64,000 nt of DNA from Nereocystis luetkeana. Lineage: Eukaryota; Sar; Phaeophyceae; Laminariales; Laminariaceae. The notes under the pieces were generated by a model. That model did not search any database, had not been told where the DNA came from, and worked only from the letters and a program-made list of their open reading frames with translations. Made by a program: the position numbers and the translations under genes. Of the stretch, positions 35,001 through 45,240 are shown piece after piece (position 1 is the stretch's first letter; every line of letters starts with the position of its first letter). The stretch is taken from assembly GCA_031213475.1 (NCBI GenBank), contig JARUPZ010000024.1:8869324-8933323 (forward strand). Direction: 5' to 3'.

Positions 35001-38000
35001 GGGAATCAGGCACAGTCAGGGTTTTGTATAAAACATCCTAGGAATGAGGTACAATATGCAGCCATGTGGCCAAAGAGAAGGGCGACTCCGCAATCGTCCC
35101 GGCGAAGCACTTTGAGACATTGTAATGCTGCATTTACGACCGCGCGACCCCCCCTTCGGGTCAGCCACCCAGCGGGGGTACCTCGCTTGAGTATTTCCAC
35201 AGCCGCAACCTGCTTACTACTCTTTGTGCACCGACCAAGCCGGCGACCGGGCTGCGTGACTAACAGTTCGCTCACCTGAGCTTGTCATGATTGCTGATAA
35301 CAACCGTAATATCGCAGTCTAGCTCCCCGCTGCGGTGTCTGATGAGAAGGTCGTACAGGCTGCCGATACAGCGCAGCAGAGAAGCGGAAGAGTTGAATCA
35401 AATCGATTTAGTACGGTGTGGCGAGACACGGTCCACCGTTGGTGAAAGGCGTTGCTTCATGGGGGAGATACAGACAATTTGTTGTTCCTAAAAGCAATGG
35501 TAAAAATACACCTTAGCTTTGAGATCAAAACAATTCAAAACATTTCGTCGGAACTCAAATTTTGCTATTAATAGCTGCGCGTGATATTTATACAGTAATG
35601 AAACACCTGGCACGCATAAAATAATGTACAACCAACGAGAAGGGATCGGCAAGAAGTTTTTCATCATGCCGGACTCAGTATCGGAAACTTGAACCTCGAA
35701 TTCGCGAGGGTATTTTCATGTCTTCGAGCGCTCTCTTCGGGGATCGGCTTCAACGTCCCCCACCCTTCGTTTTCGGTTGCACCTCACCGTGAAGGCGTAC
35801 GTGGGCCGAGAGAGACAACCGAGAAGTAGGCACGGTCTTGGATTTGGGGCGGCACGAGCTATTCTTTGAATCTTGATAGAGAGAGGTCGTGCAAATGAAC
35901 GAGGAAATATTTTGAAAAAAAAGTGGCTCCTTTTTTTTCGTTTTTTTTTTTTGTTTTGGCACACATTTTGAACACGAAAGCGAGCGTATGAGGAGACAAG
36001 CTGCACACGGCAGCTGCAGTAGCTGCAGCCCGGGCTCGAGCGTTGTTGTACGAGCAAGAGCACATACGAGTATATATACGTGTACAAGCACATAAGAGCA
36101 TGTACGGGTACGAGTACGCACTCTCGAGCTTTCCTTGGAATCTTGATATTATACGGACAGGTCGTTCAAATTAACGTGGGGAGACTTTTTCTAAAAGTTG
36201 CATTTCGAGAAAAAAAAAATCGTTTTTCGAGCACAAAGGTGAGTGCATCAGGAAACAAGCTGTATACAGCAGTTACAGCAGCTGCATCTCAGGCTCGAGC
36301 GTTGTTATACGAGTACGAGCACATATCAGTACGTACACGAGATCAAGCACATACGAGCATGCACGAGAACGAGTGCACGCGCTGTCTGTCAGTACTTGAC
36401 ACCTTTTGAGCACAAATTGAGAGTATAAGGAAACAAGCTGCACACAGCAGTTAGATCCTGCAGCACGGGTTCGAGCGTTGTTGTACGAGACAGAGCACAT
36501 ACCAAGTATGAGTTTGTACGAGTGCGAGTACGCGCGCTCTGTCCATCAGTCTGCTATGTCGTGCTAAATGACACAACTGGAGAACACGTGAGTGCTTGAA
36601 TACTCGTATGTGAAACAAGAACGACTGCTGTACAAAGCAGCAACCCCTCTGAAGCAAGCAACTCCCCTTCACAGCCAACTCATGGTGTGAAGCGGGTGAA
36701 CACGCTCGCTCCTGGAGGATCGATCTGCTGTGTAGTACTGCTGTGTGTAATACCGGTACGAGTATTACTGTGATTTCGCCGAGATCATTGTTTTTGTTGG
36801 TTTTCGGATCTTGAGGCTGGATCTAGGATTTTTATGAAAAATATCCCTTTCATCTGAATTAAAGTTTTTTTTTCAGTTTCGAGAACACGTGAGAGTGTAT
36901 GAATGAACGAGCATGTATTAATACTTCGAACAAGTTCGTACGCATACAGCTTGAAAAACAGATACTACGTTGCGTAGTAGCTCAACTCCGAGCTCGAGCG
37001 TTGTACGAGTACGAGCACATACCTTGAGTATGTACGAGTATGAGTACGCACGCTCTGCTAGGCAGGGCTGCTGTGTTGTGCCTTTACGTATGATATTATG
37101 CGAGTATCATCTTGATTTTCTCGGGTTTTGCTTCGTAGATTTTCTTTGTTCGACACTTGTTTTTTGTTTTTTTTTACATTGAAGTTGGGCTTATTTCGGA
37201 GCACGAGCATGGATGAAACATAATACAAGACAGCTTCGGAGACCAGCTGCACGCGGTTATTATACTGTAATCGCAGCCCGGGCACGAGCACGAGTTGCTG
37301 CTGGCTGTTATGTCTGCTGCTCGACGACAACTTACGGTGTTTGGTTGTCATGTTGGACGCCGTCTATCTACAAGAAAAAAGTGAGTGATTAATAGAATCT
37401 ACTATAACAACAGCAGCAGTAAGCAGCAGTTTTTACGTATTCTAACAACCGAAAAGTTGAACCACGAAGGAAGATGGCCGTCAGCTCATTTCTCTGTGTT
37501 CTGAGTACATAAAATCGGTCTGCGAGGCTCGGATCTAGCTAGAGAAGCTGGCTGCCCTCCATGGTTACGTAGAAAACATGCAGCGAGCAGTCAGCAGTCA
37601 GTCAGCGTGCTAGCCCCGGATGCTTGATTGAGTCGGAGTATCACTTTAAACGCAGTCGACACATCTCTTCAAGGCCGGACTATATAGTCCGTCGACGTGG
37701 GTCGGAAATCGCGATTACAAGAAGGCGCTTCCGTCACACGTATACATCAACGGGTACCATGTGCAAGGTACACGCATACCTGTTGCTTTTGCCTGGTTGA
37801 TAATCCGATCGAAATCTGAAGCTCGGAATCGGATTCGCATAAGAAATTGCATACCTGGTAGACAATAATTCCATTACTGTAATAGTATACCTGGTAGACG
37901 ATTTGGCTGTATGAACTCTTGGCATTACTTTGCGTACTACAAGGATGATTTTTTCATGTGCGTAGTGTCTTGTTGTTTGCTACCTAGTATATGTTGAGCA

Positions 38001-41000
38001 AGTCGAACTCCTACCCTGCCGTACCCGAAGAATGGGTGTCGGCGTGCCGGCGAATGCCGGCACCCATGCTGGCAACCATGCGGAGCCCTTGCACCAATAC
38101 CAAGATCAAAGCGTGCTACGGGGTGTATAACCTGGTGAAAACCGTAATTTTTCTGCAAGATAAACCACAGCCGGGAGTACCGTTTTGTTACGTACTGCGG
38201 TGCACGTATTATTTTACGCTTTGATTTCGTCCAACGGAACGCTTTTTTCTCTATATAACCCCTCCAGAACTACACTCCCGATTTAGCCACCCACCAGTAC
38301 AACAGCATTGGAGTTGTTGGGATCCAACCCAGGGAACATGTGTTACCCGTACACCATGTAGAGTATGCGTCTCCCACCCAGAATTATGAGGCAAGTTATA
38401 CAGCTCGGAAATCTATCTGACCTGAAAAATCTAGACCATGTACTGTGGAATCGATTATCTATTCGAGGTGTGGAACCTTCCAACGCTTGCCACCCCCTCT
38501 TTATGCGGACGGTGCCACGCCGCACCCAGTCAACAGATGATACGAGGCAAAACGGCGGTGCTTGCGCTTTAGCCCCCGCGGCAACCCGGACCGCCGTGCC
38601 TTGCGGAAATTTAGAGCATCACACTCAGAATAAAAAACAAGAAACGACTGGCTAGTTTTTTTGGGGGGCTAAATCTACATCTGAGCACGTTTTTTACGGG
38701 GAAGAACTGTACTTGTTTCACCAAAGGACCTCAAGAACCAGACTATCTCTTGCGCCTCTGCGTGACCACCGCTAGATTTTGGCTAGGAGGTAACTGGAAA
38801 ACGACCAGAAGCAACAACACATATAACATGTACCAGCGTCTGCCAGATCGCATATAGCTTTAACAGAAAACAGAGCGAACCCACCTACGCTGCGCCGCAG
38901 CTCGAAGCAACTGCGAGCGCATAACACAGACGATGTTATTCCCCCATACCAAAGGCAGCGAACAAAATAGCAACGTGCGATGCATCAAAGGGAAATAGGC
39001 TACTAGTAGTGCTACGTGCGGAGCTCACCAGTGATCGTCCTTCGATACCAGGACCGCAACCTTCTGCTGGCGATTGCGGTAGGATATCGACCACTCCATT
39101 CGGTACCGGTCGGCAAGCTGCAGCCGCATCCGCGCGGGATGCGAAAGAGGTTGGTCGGTGACCGGTTGATTGGTCGGTCCATTCGTCCGAAGCACGATTG
39201 GTGGGTCCATTCGTTCGTTACGGTGGAGCACGATCGGTTGGTCCATTCGTTCATTGCAGTGCAGCACGATTGGTCGGTCCGTTCGACCGTTGCAGCGCAG
39301 CAAGATTGGTGGGTCCATTCGCCCATTGCAGCGAAGCACGGTTGGTCGGTCCGTTCGTCCATTCCAACGCAGCACGATTGGCCCGCCCGTTTGTCCATCG
39401 CAGAACAGCCGACGCATGAGATGTACAAAGGTGAGAAAACGGCGGAAACCGCGAGAAACAAAATCAACACACCCCAGTCGTTCGTGTCCCTACTGCTGTG
39501 GTGTACCTGGTAGATATTATAGCGTGCGACTTAGGCGGTGCGAGCGACCGCCAGTGCAGAGCATGCACAGCTATGGTGGTAAAAAAAATATCCTTGGGGA
39601 CCTACCGGCGACCACAGAGTTTGTAACAAGGGCTGGAGATCAAGGAAGACCGTCCACGAGGTAGGAAGTTGGGCCACGTATTCAATAACGATCACCCGGT
39701 TGGCGATCACCACCGATACACAGCGCGGAGCGCACTTTCACCAAGATCCTCTGCGTCAGCCAGTACTACGACAGCATACGTCAGTCAAATGCCCGCGGGG
39801 TGTACAGCAGGGGTTTCACCACACGGGAGCTCCGCTGCTACCACTTGCTCATCACGAGAGTATCGATAAGGTTTGCGGAACATCGACTACCGTACGTACC
39901 TTTAGCAAACACACTTACCAAAAAACATCGTAAGTTCTGATGCGAGTACTGAAAAGTGGACTGGCGTCGCACATACGCAGATTTCTCGGCATCCATTCAG
40001 TAGAAGACTGCCTTGGTTACCGCCACACGACAAAGTTACAGCCGTTGGGGCGGCCGAGGTCTGTCGTCCGAGAAAAAATTAAAGGCGTTGAAGCGACCGA
40101 GGTCTGTAGTCGAGGAAAAACACGCCCTCCACAACAGCACTCCCACTGGTGACATGCAACATACTGGCAATACGGGCAAGTGTTTCATCACTATTCACTA
40201 CATCCGTGGACTGGCACCCACCTCTTGCAGGGCCTTCTCCATGACGTGCGTGTTCGCCGCCCCGATGGACATGAGAGTGCTGGCGACCGTCGTCGATCGC
40301 ATCATGAAGGACACGAAAAAAGGCGCGGGGTGCTGTTATTGTTGTCGCGTTAACTCCTCACCAAAATCGAGGCCGTGGTCAAAGGACAGGTCCCAAAACT
40401 CTGGAGTGGGAGGGTATCCCACGAAACAAAAACCAAACTAATCCACAAAACCGAAGCCAATCGTGCACTTCACACTAGAAACAAAAAGCGAGATAGCATG
40501 TGCCTTATATGCATGCATGTGAAGACGAACGGCAAGACGGCCACACGAAATCAGTACCATGGCGGGAAAACGCCGGCACATCGTACAAAGCGGTGTGGAA
40601 CGTGAGCCCTAAGGGTGCTGGGGTTCCGCAGATGTCGACCCCGCTGTGCAGTACGTAGCCATACGACTTCTGAAATCACACAAGCTGGCTGGTTTGAGCC
40701 GATACTTAGCGAGCGTGTACGTCTCAAGCAGAGCGCGCGGTTGCACAGCTTCTACGGCTTCTCCTATGCGATGCATCGCGCGGTAGCCCGTCTCCCACAC
40801 AAAATAGTGTTCACCCCCCTCTGCATGACCTCGCCTGTAACTGCGGGCACCATCTCAAAATTCGCGGGTAGAATTTGCGTAACGACCACATCAACAAGTA
40901 TAACCTCCAACTGTGACTTGCGGCGGGCGGTATTACTACAAAAGGCAACTTAGTCTTCATCACAGAAGAACGTTTCGGCCCCACACCCATACCCCTATCG

Positions 41001-44000
41001 TGGCATGCCTGTCTGATGCAATTCCATTACATCCATTATATCGCCCGATGAAACATCCATTCCGAACGCTCGACAACTGCTGCCTACCTATAAACAGGGC
41101 GCCCGCTCTTCAGGAAATTGACCGAACAAACGGTGCCTAGGGCCGGATGCCAAACTGAACTCCATGTAATATTTTTGAGCAGCCCGTCAATGACGGCCAC
41201 ATCGAAAGAAATTGACTCTCGACGCCAGATGGCGCCCGCCACTACGTAGCGGGCGCCTTCTGCATACCACGCAAGGATTATTTGTAGCAGTAACTCACTA
41301 GTCGACCTTCAAGCGTTGAAAGTACACCGAAGAAAAAGGGTCGGTGAACTGGTCCGTCTCGACGATGTTGATGTCATACCCGTGCAGGAGATGCGCCACA
41401 GCTGCCACCTACACCGATGGGATGGGATAGAATTATACGTGGTGGGGTGGGGTGGGATGGGGTGGGATGCAGCGTCTCGGCACGTCAAACGGCGTTAGAG
41501 AAACCGAACAAAACAGAAATCTCTCCAAGCCAAGACTTCCTCCCAATATATATCCACAAAGGTCATTGCATTTCGTATCCAGGGTGGTGTTACGCACGTT
41601 GATGAGCGTCAGTCTCTAGTCTATAAAATACACATTTATATCTCGATTATTACCGCGATACTCACAGGCTCCTCGGAATGAAGTTATCCCTAGGGGTTTT
41701 ACCGTCGAAAAACATACCAGGTACCAGGAGATCAGGCACTATACCTGGTATCATACCTGTCGCTCGTCAGTTGTCTGTGCACTGCTGCCACAACAGCTGC
41801 TAATATTCACGCATCGGACAGGGCATCGATCCAGACCTTTCAGGGCAAAAAGATCCCTGATTTGCGATCTGCAGGTTTTAACTCATGTTGCCGAGCGGAA
41901 GACGTACACGCTGCATGCTGTATTGATAGCATACGTTTCCTGGGTTGGATCTGTACTATACAGATCCTTCGCAACTCCTCGTAACGGCACGTTACGCTCT
42001 AGATGATCTAGATGGTCTAGATCGTGGTCTATACGACGTGTGTAACACTTGCAAAGGGCTACCCGATGACAGTGTTGCGTGCAACTTTGTGCACTGCCTG
42101 TGGGCGATACCAAATAGAACATCGAGCTGTCCCTGGAGAAAGCCTTCTCTCTCGTGGCGCAATGACAGAGCGGGGTGAGTTTCGATTTCAAGTAGGTGGC
42201 ATCTATTTCCTTAGCAATAATAGGACAACAACAGGATGTGCTTCGTACTTTATACGTTATACAAGGCGCTTCGCTCCGCGGGCGGCCTACGCCGCCCGCT
42301 ACGCTCGCTCAGGAAGGAAAAAAGTACATCAAATTATGCGAAGCGAACAAAGGCCCACGATTGAGTTTAGTTTTTTCAAGGATCGTAATTGCAAACCGGG
42401 GACTTGATAATGCCAAGAGTCCCGCCGCCATGCTTCAGGGAAAAACAGCTCCGACGTTAGCTTGGATGCCACGTATACGCTTCGCGTCGCGGATGTCGTA
42501 CGTACGTACATACCCCAGGTAGGGTACTACTGTCTGTACTTATTTTCTTCTTTCGATATGATCTATGTCTGTACTGTATGTACGAAGAAAGCGAAAGCAC
42601 AGCACGGCACAGCAGCAAAAACAATGAAAATGAAACCGAAAATTCGGAAAGGAAAAAAAATCCCCGTCCCCTCTCGTGTAATATTTTTCTGCCTGATTGG
42701 AACACCTTACACCCGGTCGAAAAGAAGAAAAGAAAAAATCTCAGCCTCGTACGCCGCCCGCCCCTCTCGCGACCACCTCGCTACCGATTCGGTCCGGGTA
42801 AAGCTTTTATCACTCTCTGCCACAATCAGCCCCGTCGCCCGCCTCGCGTGAAGCCCGGTGCACACCGTGGCCGTTGTTCTCCAGCTCGATAACGTTGGTG
42901 TTCAAACTGCACACCTCCCTCTTTCAACTTTAGCGTGGTCGCAAAAATAAGCGCCGCTTAAATATTATCTTGCCCTCCCGAACGACCTTCATAACTCGTA
43001 CATACTCTATCAACAATCATAAATCGAAGCCAGACAAAGCCCGTTCATGCATCCCTCGTGTCTCGAGGCACACGCGACGCCTAGGCACGAAAGCGGCGAC
43101 CGCGCTCCTTGCAACCCCCCTCTACCCGCCAGCACCCGCTGACACCCGCGACGGTGCCAGGTCCTCCCGCGATGCCGTGCTCGGAGAACACGCACGCACA
43201 CGAAACGAAAGAAGAAAAAAGGAAGAAAGGACCGAGAAAACAAAGAACTGCTGGAAAGGTCCGGCAAGTAATTAAAGGAGGCGGTCTGGAAGTGGGAGCT
43301 CTGAGAGGCCAGGGATACACCAACCGAGCACGCTCAGGGGTTGTGATCTAAGTATGTAGTTCTATATCGGTCTTTCAATTCATCGATCCCTCGGTGCGGA
43401 TCGTTTTGCTCCTGGGGTGATGTGCCCGGCACGTCTCATGCTGCAGAGTGCCAACATACCCCCCTGGGATGACCTTCCGAGCCGCCGACTTGTCCCAAAA
43501 CATGCCTCATAAGGGAGGCACAAGCACTACAAATGACGGGTTTTGAGAAAACCTCGTCGAGATGTTTCCAATACTCTTGAAGGCGCATCGCTCGGCGTCT
43601 GCAACTCTCCCTCTTGTCGAGAAAACGCAACCTGGAAGTGCGTCCGAGGGCTAGGGCTATCTTGCGTAGTACGCGGCAAGACTATTCACCCCTTTGAAAC
43701 CCCAACGAGCGACCAAAAAAAAAACTCCGTTTACGAGCAGCGAGAGCGCCCAGAAATAAGCGTAGGAGCGTGTTGCGCCGGTAACGTACGACTCCTTGCA
43801 TTGAAATTCGGACACCAACTTGTATGGTACACAAATACGGAGCGGCCGTTGCTGTAATCGTCAATATTTGGCTGTCAATGTTCCCCTTTTTGTAGTCCCG
43901 GAAGGGTCCGCAGATGTGCACACCGTTAGTACACATCCCTGTAATCTATCACTGCTGCAATAATTCATCCGTCCTCACCACTCCAGTCCGGTCCGGGCAC

Positions 44001-44164
44001 TTGATGTTAATCACGGCGGTAAAGGTGGCCGGTGGCGGCGAGGCTGCCTCTCCGGCTAGCTCCGCCACCGGCGGCACGTGGCCAGAGACAGCAGTCCCGC
44101 CACCCGAGGCTCCACCCCCTCCGCTGCCTGCCCTCGTGGGCGTCGGGGTCACCAGATCACTCAT
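29100..44164 (-). CDS. purU: 10-formyltetrahydrofolate deformylase, nine exons
   Basis: Hydrolyses 10-formyl-tetrahydrofolate to formate and tetrahydrofolate, balancing one-carbon pools; in plants it acts in mitochondria with photorespiration. Exons in gene order: 44164-43979, 41408-41299, 40279-40222, 39117-39029, 35359-35276, 34929-34842, 33732-33614, 32308-32185, 29252-29100. All introns are GT-AG with matching phases, and the total is 1011 bp, 336 residues. Residues ~48-130 form the ACT domain ([22 protein letters not shown]). Residues ~133-315 form the formyltransferase-type hydrolase with [22 protein letters not shown] and [14 protein letters not shown]. The active-site triad is Asn241, His243 and Asp279 in [10 protein letters not shown]. 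The end, VLARAVRWH...NKTVVF, is typical. In-frame TAG directly abuts the ATG, so the start is firm unless an upstream exon exists. The first 45 residues are Gly/Pro/Thr-rich with no obvious mitochondrial signal. Family identity is very sure; exon ends rest on splice sites and homology. Confidence 0.93.
31490..31850. repeat. Tandem repeats in purU intron 8
   Basis: Four copies of GCACTGTAGAGGCCT-type units (31493-31567), then three diverged ~100-bp units with GCCGCCTTTCTCGACGGGCA, GCGAGCGGA and TACCAGGTACTGGTATATCG. No coding sequence. Confidence 0.65.
32402..32450. repeat. GGGGGA / poly-G tract in purU intron 7
   Basis: About four GGGGGA units and a run of G. In the sense of purU this is a C/T-rich tract ~95-140 bases upstream of the acceptor of exon 8. 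Confidence 0.8.
32870..33080. repeat. Repeat family L, copy 2 (uninterrupted)
   Basis: Contains GTAGGAGGTTTTGCCCTCAG, GTTACAGGTGTCATCC, TTTTGTCGCGCATAGG and CCCACTGCTCGTCGG in a row, the intact form of the copy at 28150-28700. It lies in purU intron 7. Confidence 0.5.
34035..34275 (+). repeat. Repeat family E, copy 3 (purU intron 6)
   Basis: GATGATCTACAGTAGCTCC, CTCGCCTGCCGTTGTGA, ACAGATCCACCCCAG and GCAAAATGAGCTAGATCATT follow the family order. This copy has lost the left arm of the hairpin. Confidence 0.5.
35860..37310. repeat. Diverged tandem repeat H (purU intron 4)
   Basis: About five units of 130-350 bp share AAGCTGCACACGGCAGCTGCAG, CGGGCTCGAGCGTTGTTGTA, CGAGTACGAGCACATA and GTACGAGTACGCACGCTCT (near 35990, 36250, 36425, 36890, 37190). 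The Cys/Tyr-rich frames on the - strand are products of the repeat. Confidence 0.6.
38290..38480 (+). repeat. Repeat family E, copy 4 (purU intron 4)
   Basis: GGGATCCAACCCAGGGAACA, GTCTCCCACCCAGAATTATG and TCTATCTGACCTGAAAAATC match the right-hand two thirds of the family; the left end is missing. Confidence 0.45.
39166..39409. repeat. 36-bp minisatellite beside purU exon 4
   Basis: Six full units start at exact 36-base steps (39194, 39230, 39266, 39302, 39338, 39374) after one partial unit. The unit reads ACGATTGGTCGGTCCATTCG followed by TCCATTGCAGCGCAGC. Because 36 is divisible by three, long repetitive frames result on both strands; none is a real protein. The array ends 49 bases from the exon 4 acceptor. 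Confidence 0.9.
41785..42060 (-). repeat. Repeat family E, copy 5 (purU intron 1)
   Basis: Inverted relative to copies 1-4, thus in the sense of purU. It has the best hairpin: GGATCTGTATAG, then TACAGATCC, followed by AACCCAGG and CGGCAACATGAG. Confidence 0.55.
42259..43353 (+). repeat. Dispersed repeat B, near full-length copy 2 (purU intron 1)
   Basis: About 1.1 kb from ACAAGGCGCTTCG to GAGCACGCTCAGGGGTTGTG and ATCTAAGT. It starts with a perfect hairpin (GCGGGCGGC, CTAC, GCCGCCCGC at 42278-42299). The inverted copy at 60394-61496 has the same two ends, so these define the element. No terminal inverted repeats and no conserved frame; class unknown. Confidence 0.7.
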
Positions 44165-44179
44165 CTACATACAGCACAT

Positions 44180-44475
44180 AGGGGGAGGGAGGGGGGGGGG
44201 GGGGGGGGGGGGGGGGTGTACTCGATATCATGCATGGCCGTAGTCGTATGACCATAGACTCTCGCGTCCCTACGAGTACAAAGCCGGAACGGAGCACGTC
44301 GGGTTTCCACCGACCAGGCAGACATTGATTGCACCAAGCGCGAAGCGCCGTGAGGTGTTGGTTGAGTCGCATGAAGGGTGAGCTGCATCCTACTAAGAAC
44401 CGCTTTAGAGGTGGATTTTCTTGCATATCGATGACAGCATCAATGAATTGATCTAATTTCTGTGACCAGGGGGGG
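44180..44475 (-). repeat. Repeat family D, short form, copy D2
   Basis: In the purU sense it starts with a C-tract then TGGTCACAGAAATTAG and ends CATGATATCGAGTACACCC into a long C-run (44181-44217). That run stops about 16 bases before the purU ATG. Confidence 0.65.
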
Positions 44476-45000
44476 GTGTACTCGATAGGAGAGATATACT
44501 CGATCTCATGCATGGCCGTAGTTGTATGACCATAGACCCTCGCATCCCTACAATGCCGGGACGGAGCATGTCGGGTTTTCACCGACCAGGCAGACATTGC
44601 TTGCACCAAGCGCGAAGCGCCGGGAGGTGTCTGGCGAGTCGCATGAAGGGTGAACTGCATCCTACTAAGAACCGCTTGTGAGGCAGGACTTGCATATGGA
44701 CGACAGCTTCGATGAGCTGAGTTAATTTCCGGTGTAGGTATTTCCAGAGACAGCAATGGGAGTACTATGTAACTGCCTCTTGGGTGCCTTACCTTGAACA
44801 CTACGTGATACGATCATTCCCACTTGTACGGAGTAATGGTTATTTACCTCGCACAAGTGATCTACCTCGACAACCAGCTGTGGGTAACCGCCAAAAAAAA
44901 CAAAAAACGGTACCCTGGTTGTCTAGCTCACGTAGTGAGCGGCATGTTTTACAGTGTCGTTGCCAACCGACGCCAACCCAACCTATATAAAATAGTGGGG
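44475..45000 (-). repeat. Repeat family D, long form, copy D3
   Basis: Near-identical to D1 (10330-10855) but inverted: starts CTATTTTATATAGG next to a C-tract and ends GAGTACACCCCCCCC, where D2 begins. With D5 and D2 it forms a head-to-tail array in the purU direction. Confidence 0.7.
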
Positions 45001-45004
45001 GCAA

Positions 45005-45240
45005 GGGGGGGGGTACTCATGTCGTGCATGGTCGCAGTCGCACTCCCATTGAACCTTGTATCCATACAATTCCGGTGCGAAGCACGTCGAGTAATCCACG
45101 CACAGGAATACATGATTGCCACCAAGCGCGAAAGAGCGCCGTGAGGTGTTCGGCGAGTCGTACGAAGGGTGAGCCGCAACGGCTAGTGAGACGGGCTTCC
45201 TTGAATATGGATGACAGCGTTGAACTCATGCATCAAAAAG
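45005..45240 (-). repeat. Repeat family D, diverged partial copy D5
   Basis: Shares the CACCCTTCGTACGACTCGCC, CACGGCGCT and CCATGCACGACATGAGTACC blocks with D2-D4 and ends in a C-tract that touches D3. It is more diverged than the other two units. Confidence 0.55.

Noticed and set aside
39166..39409. CRISPR-like array
   Set aside because: The 36-bp units are directly adjacent with no spacers, and the setting is a eukaryotic intron.
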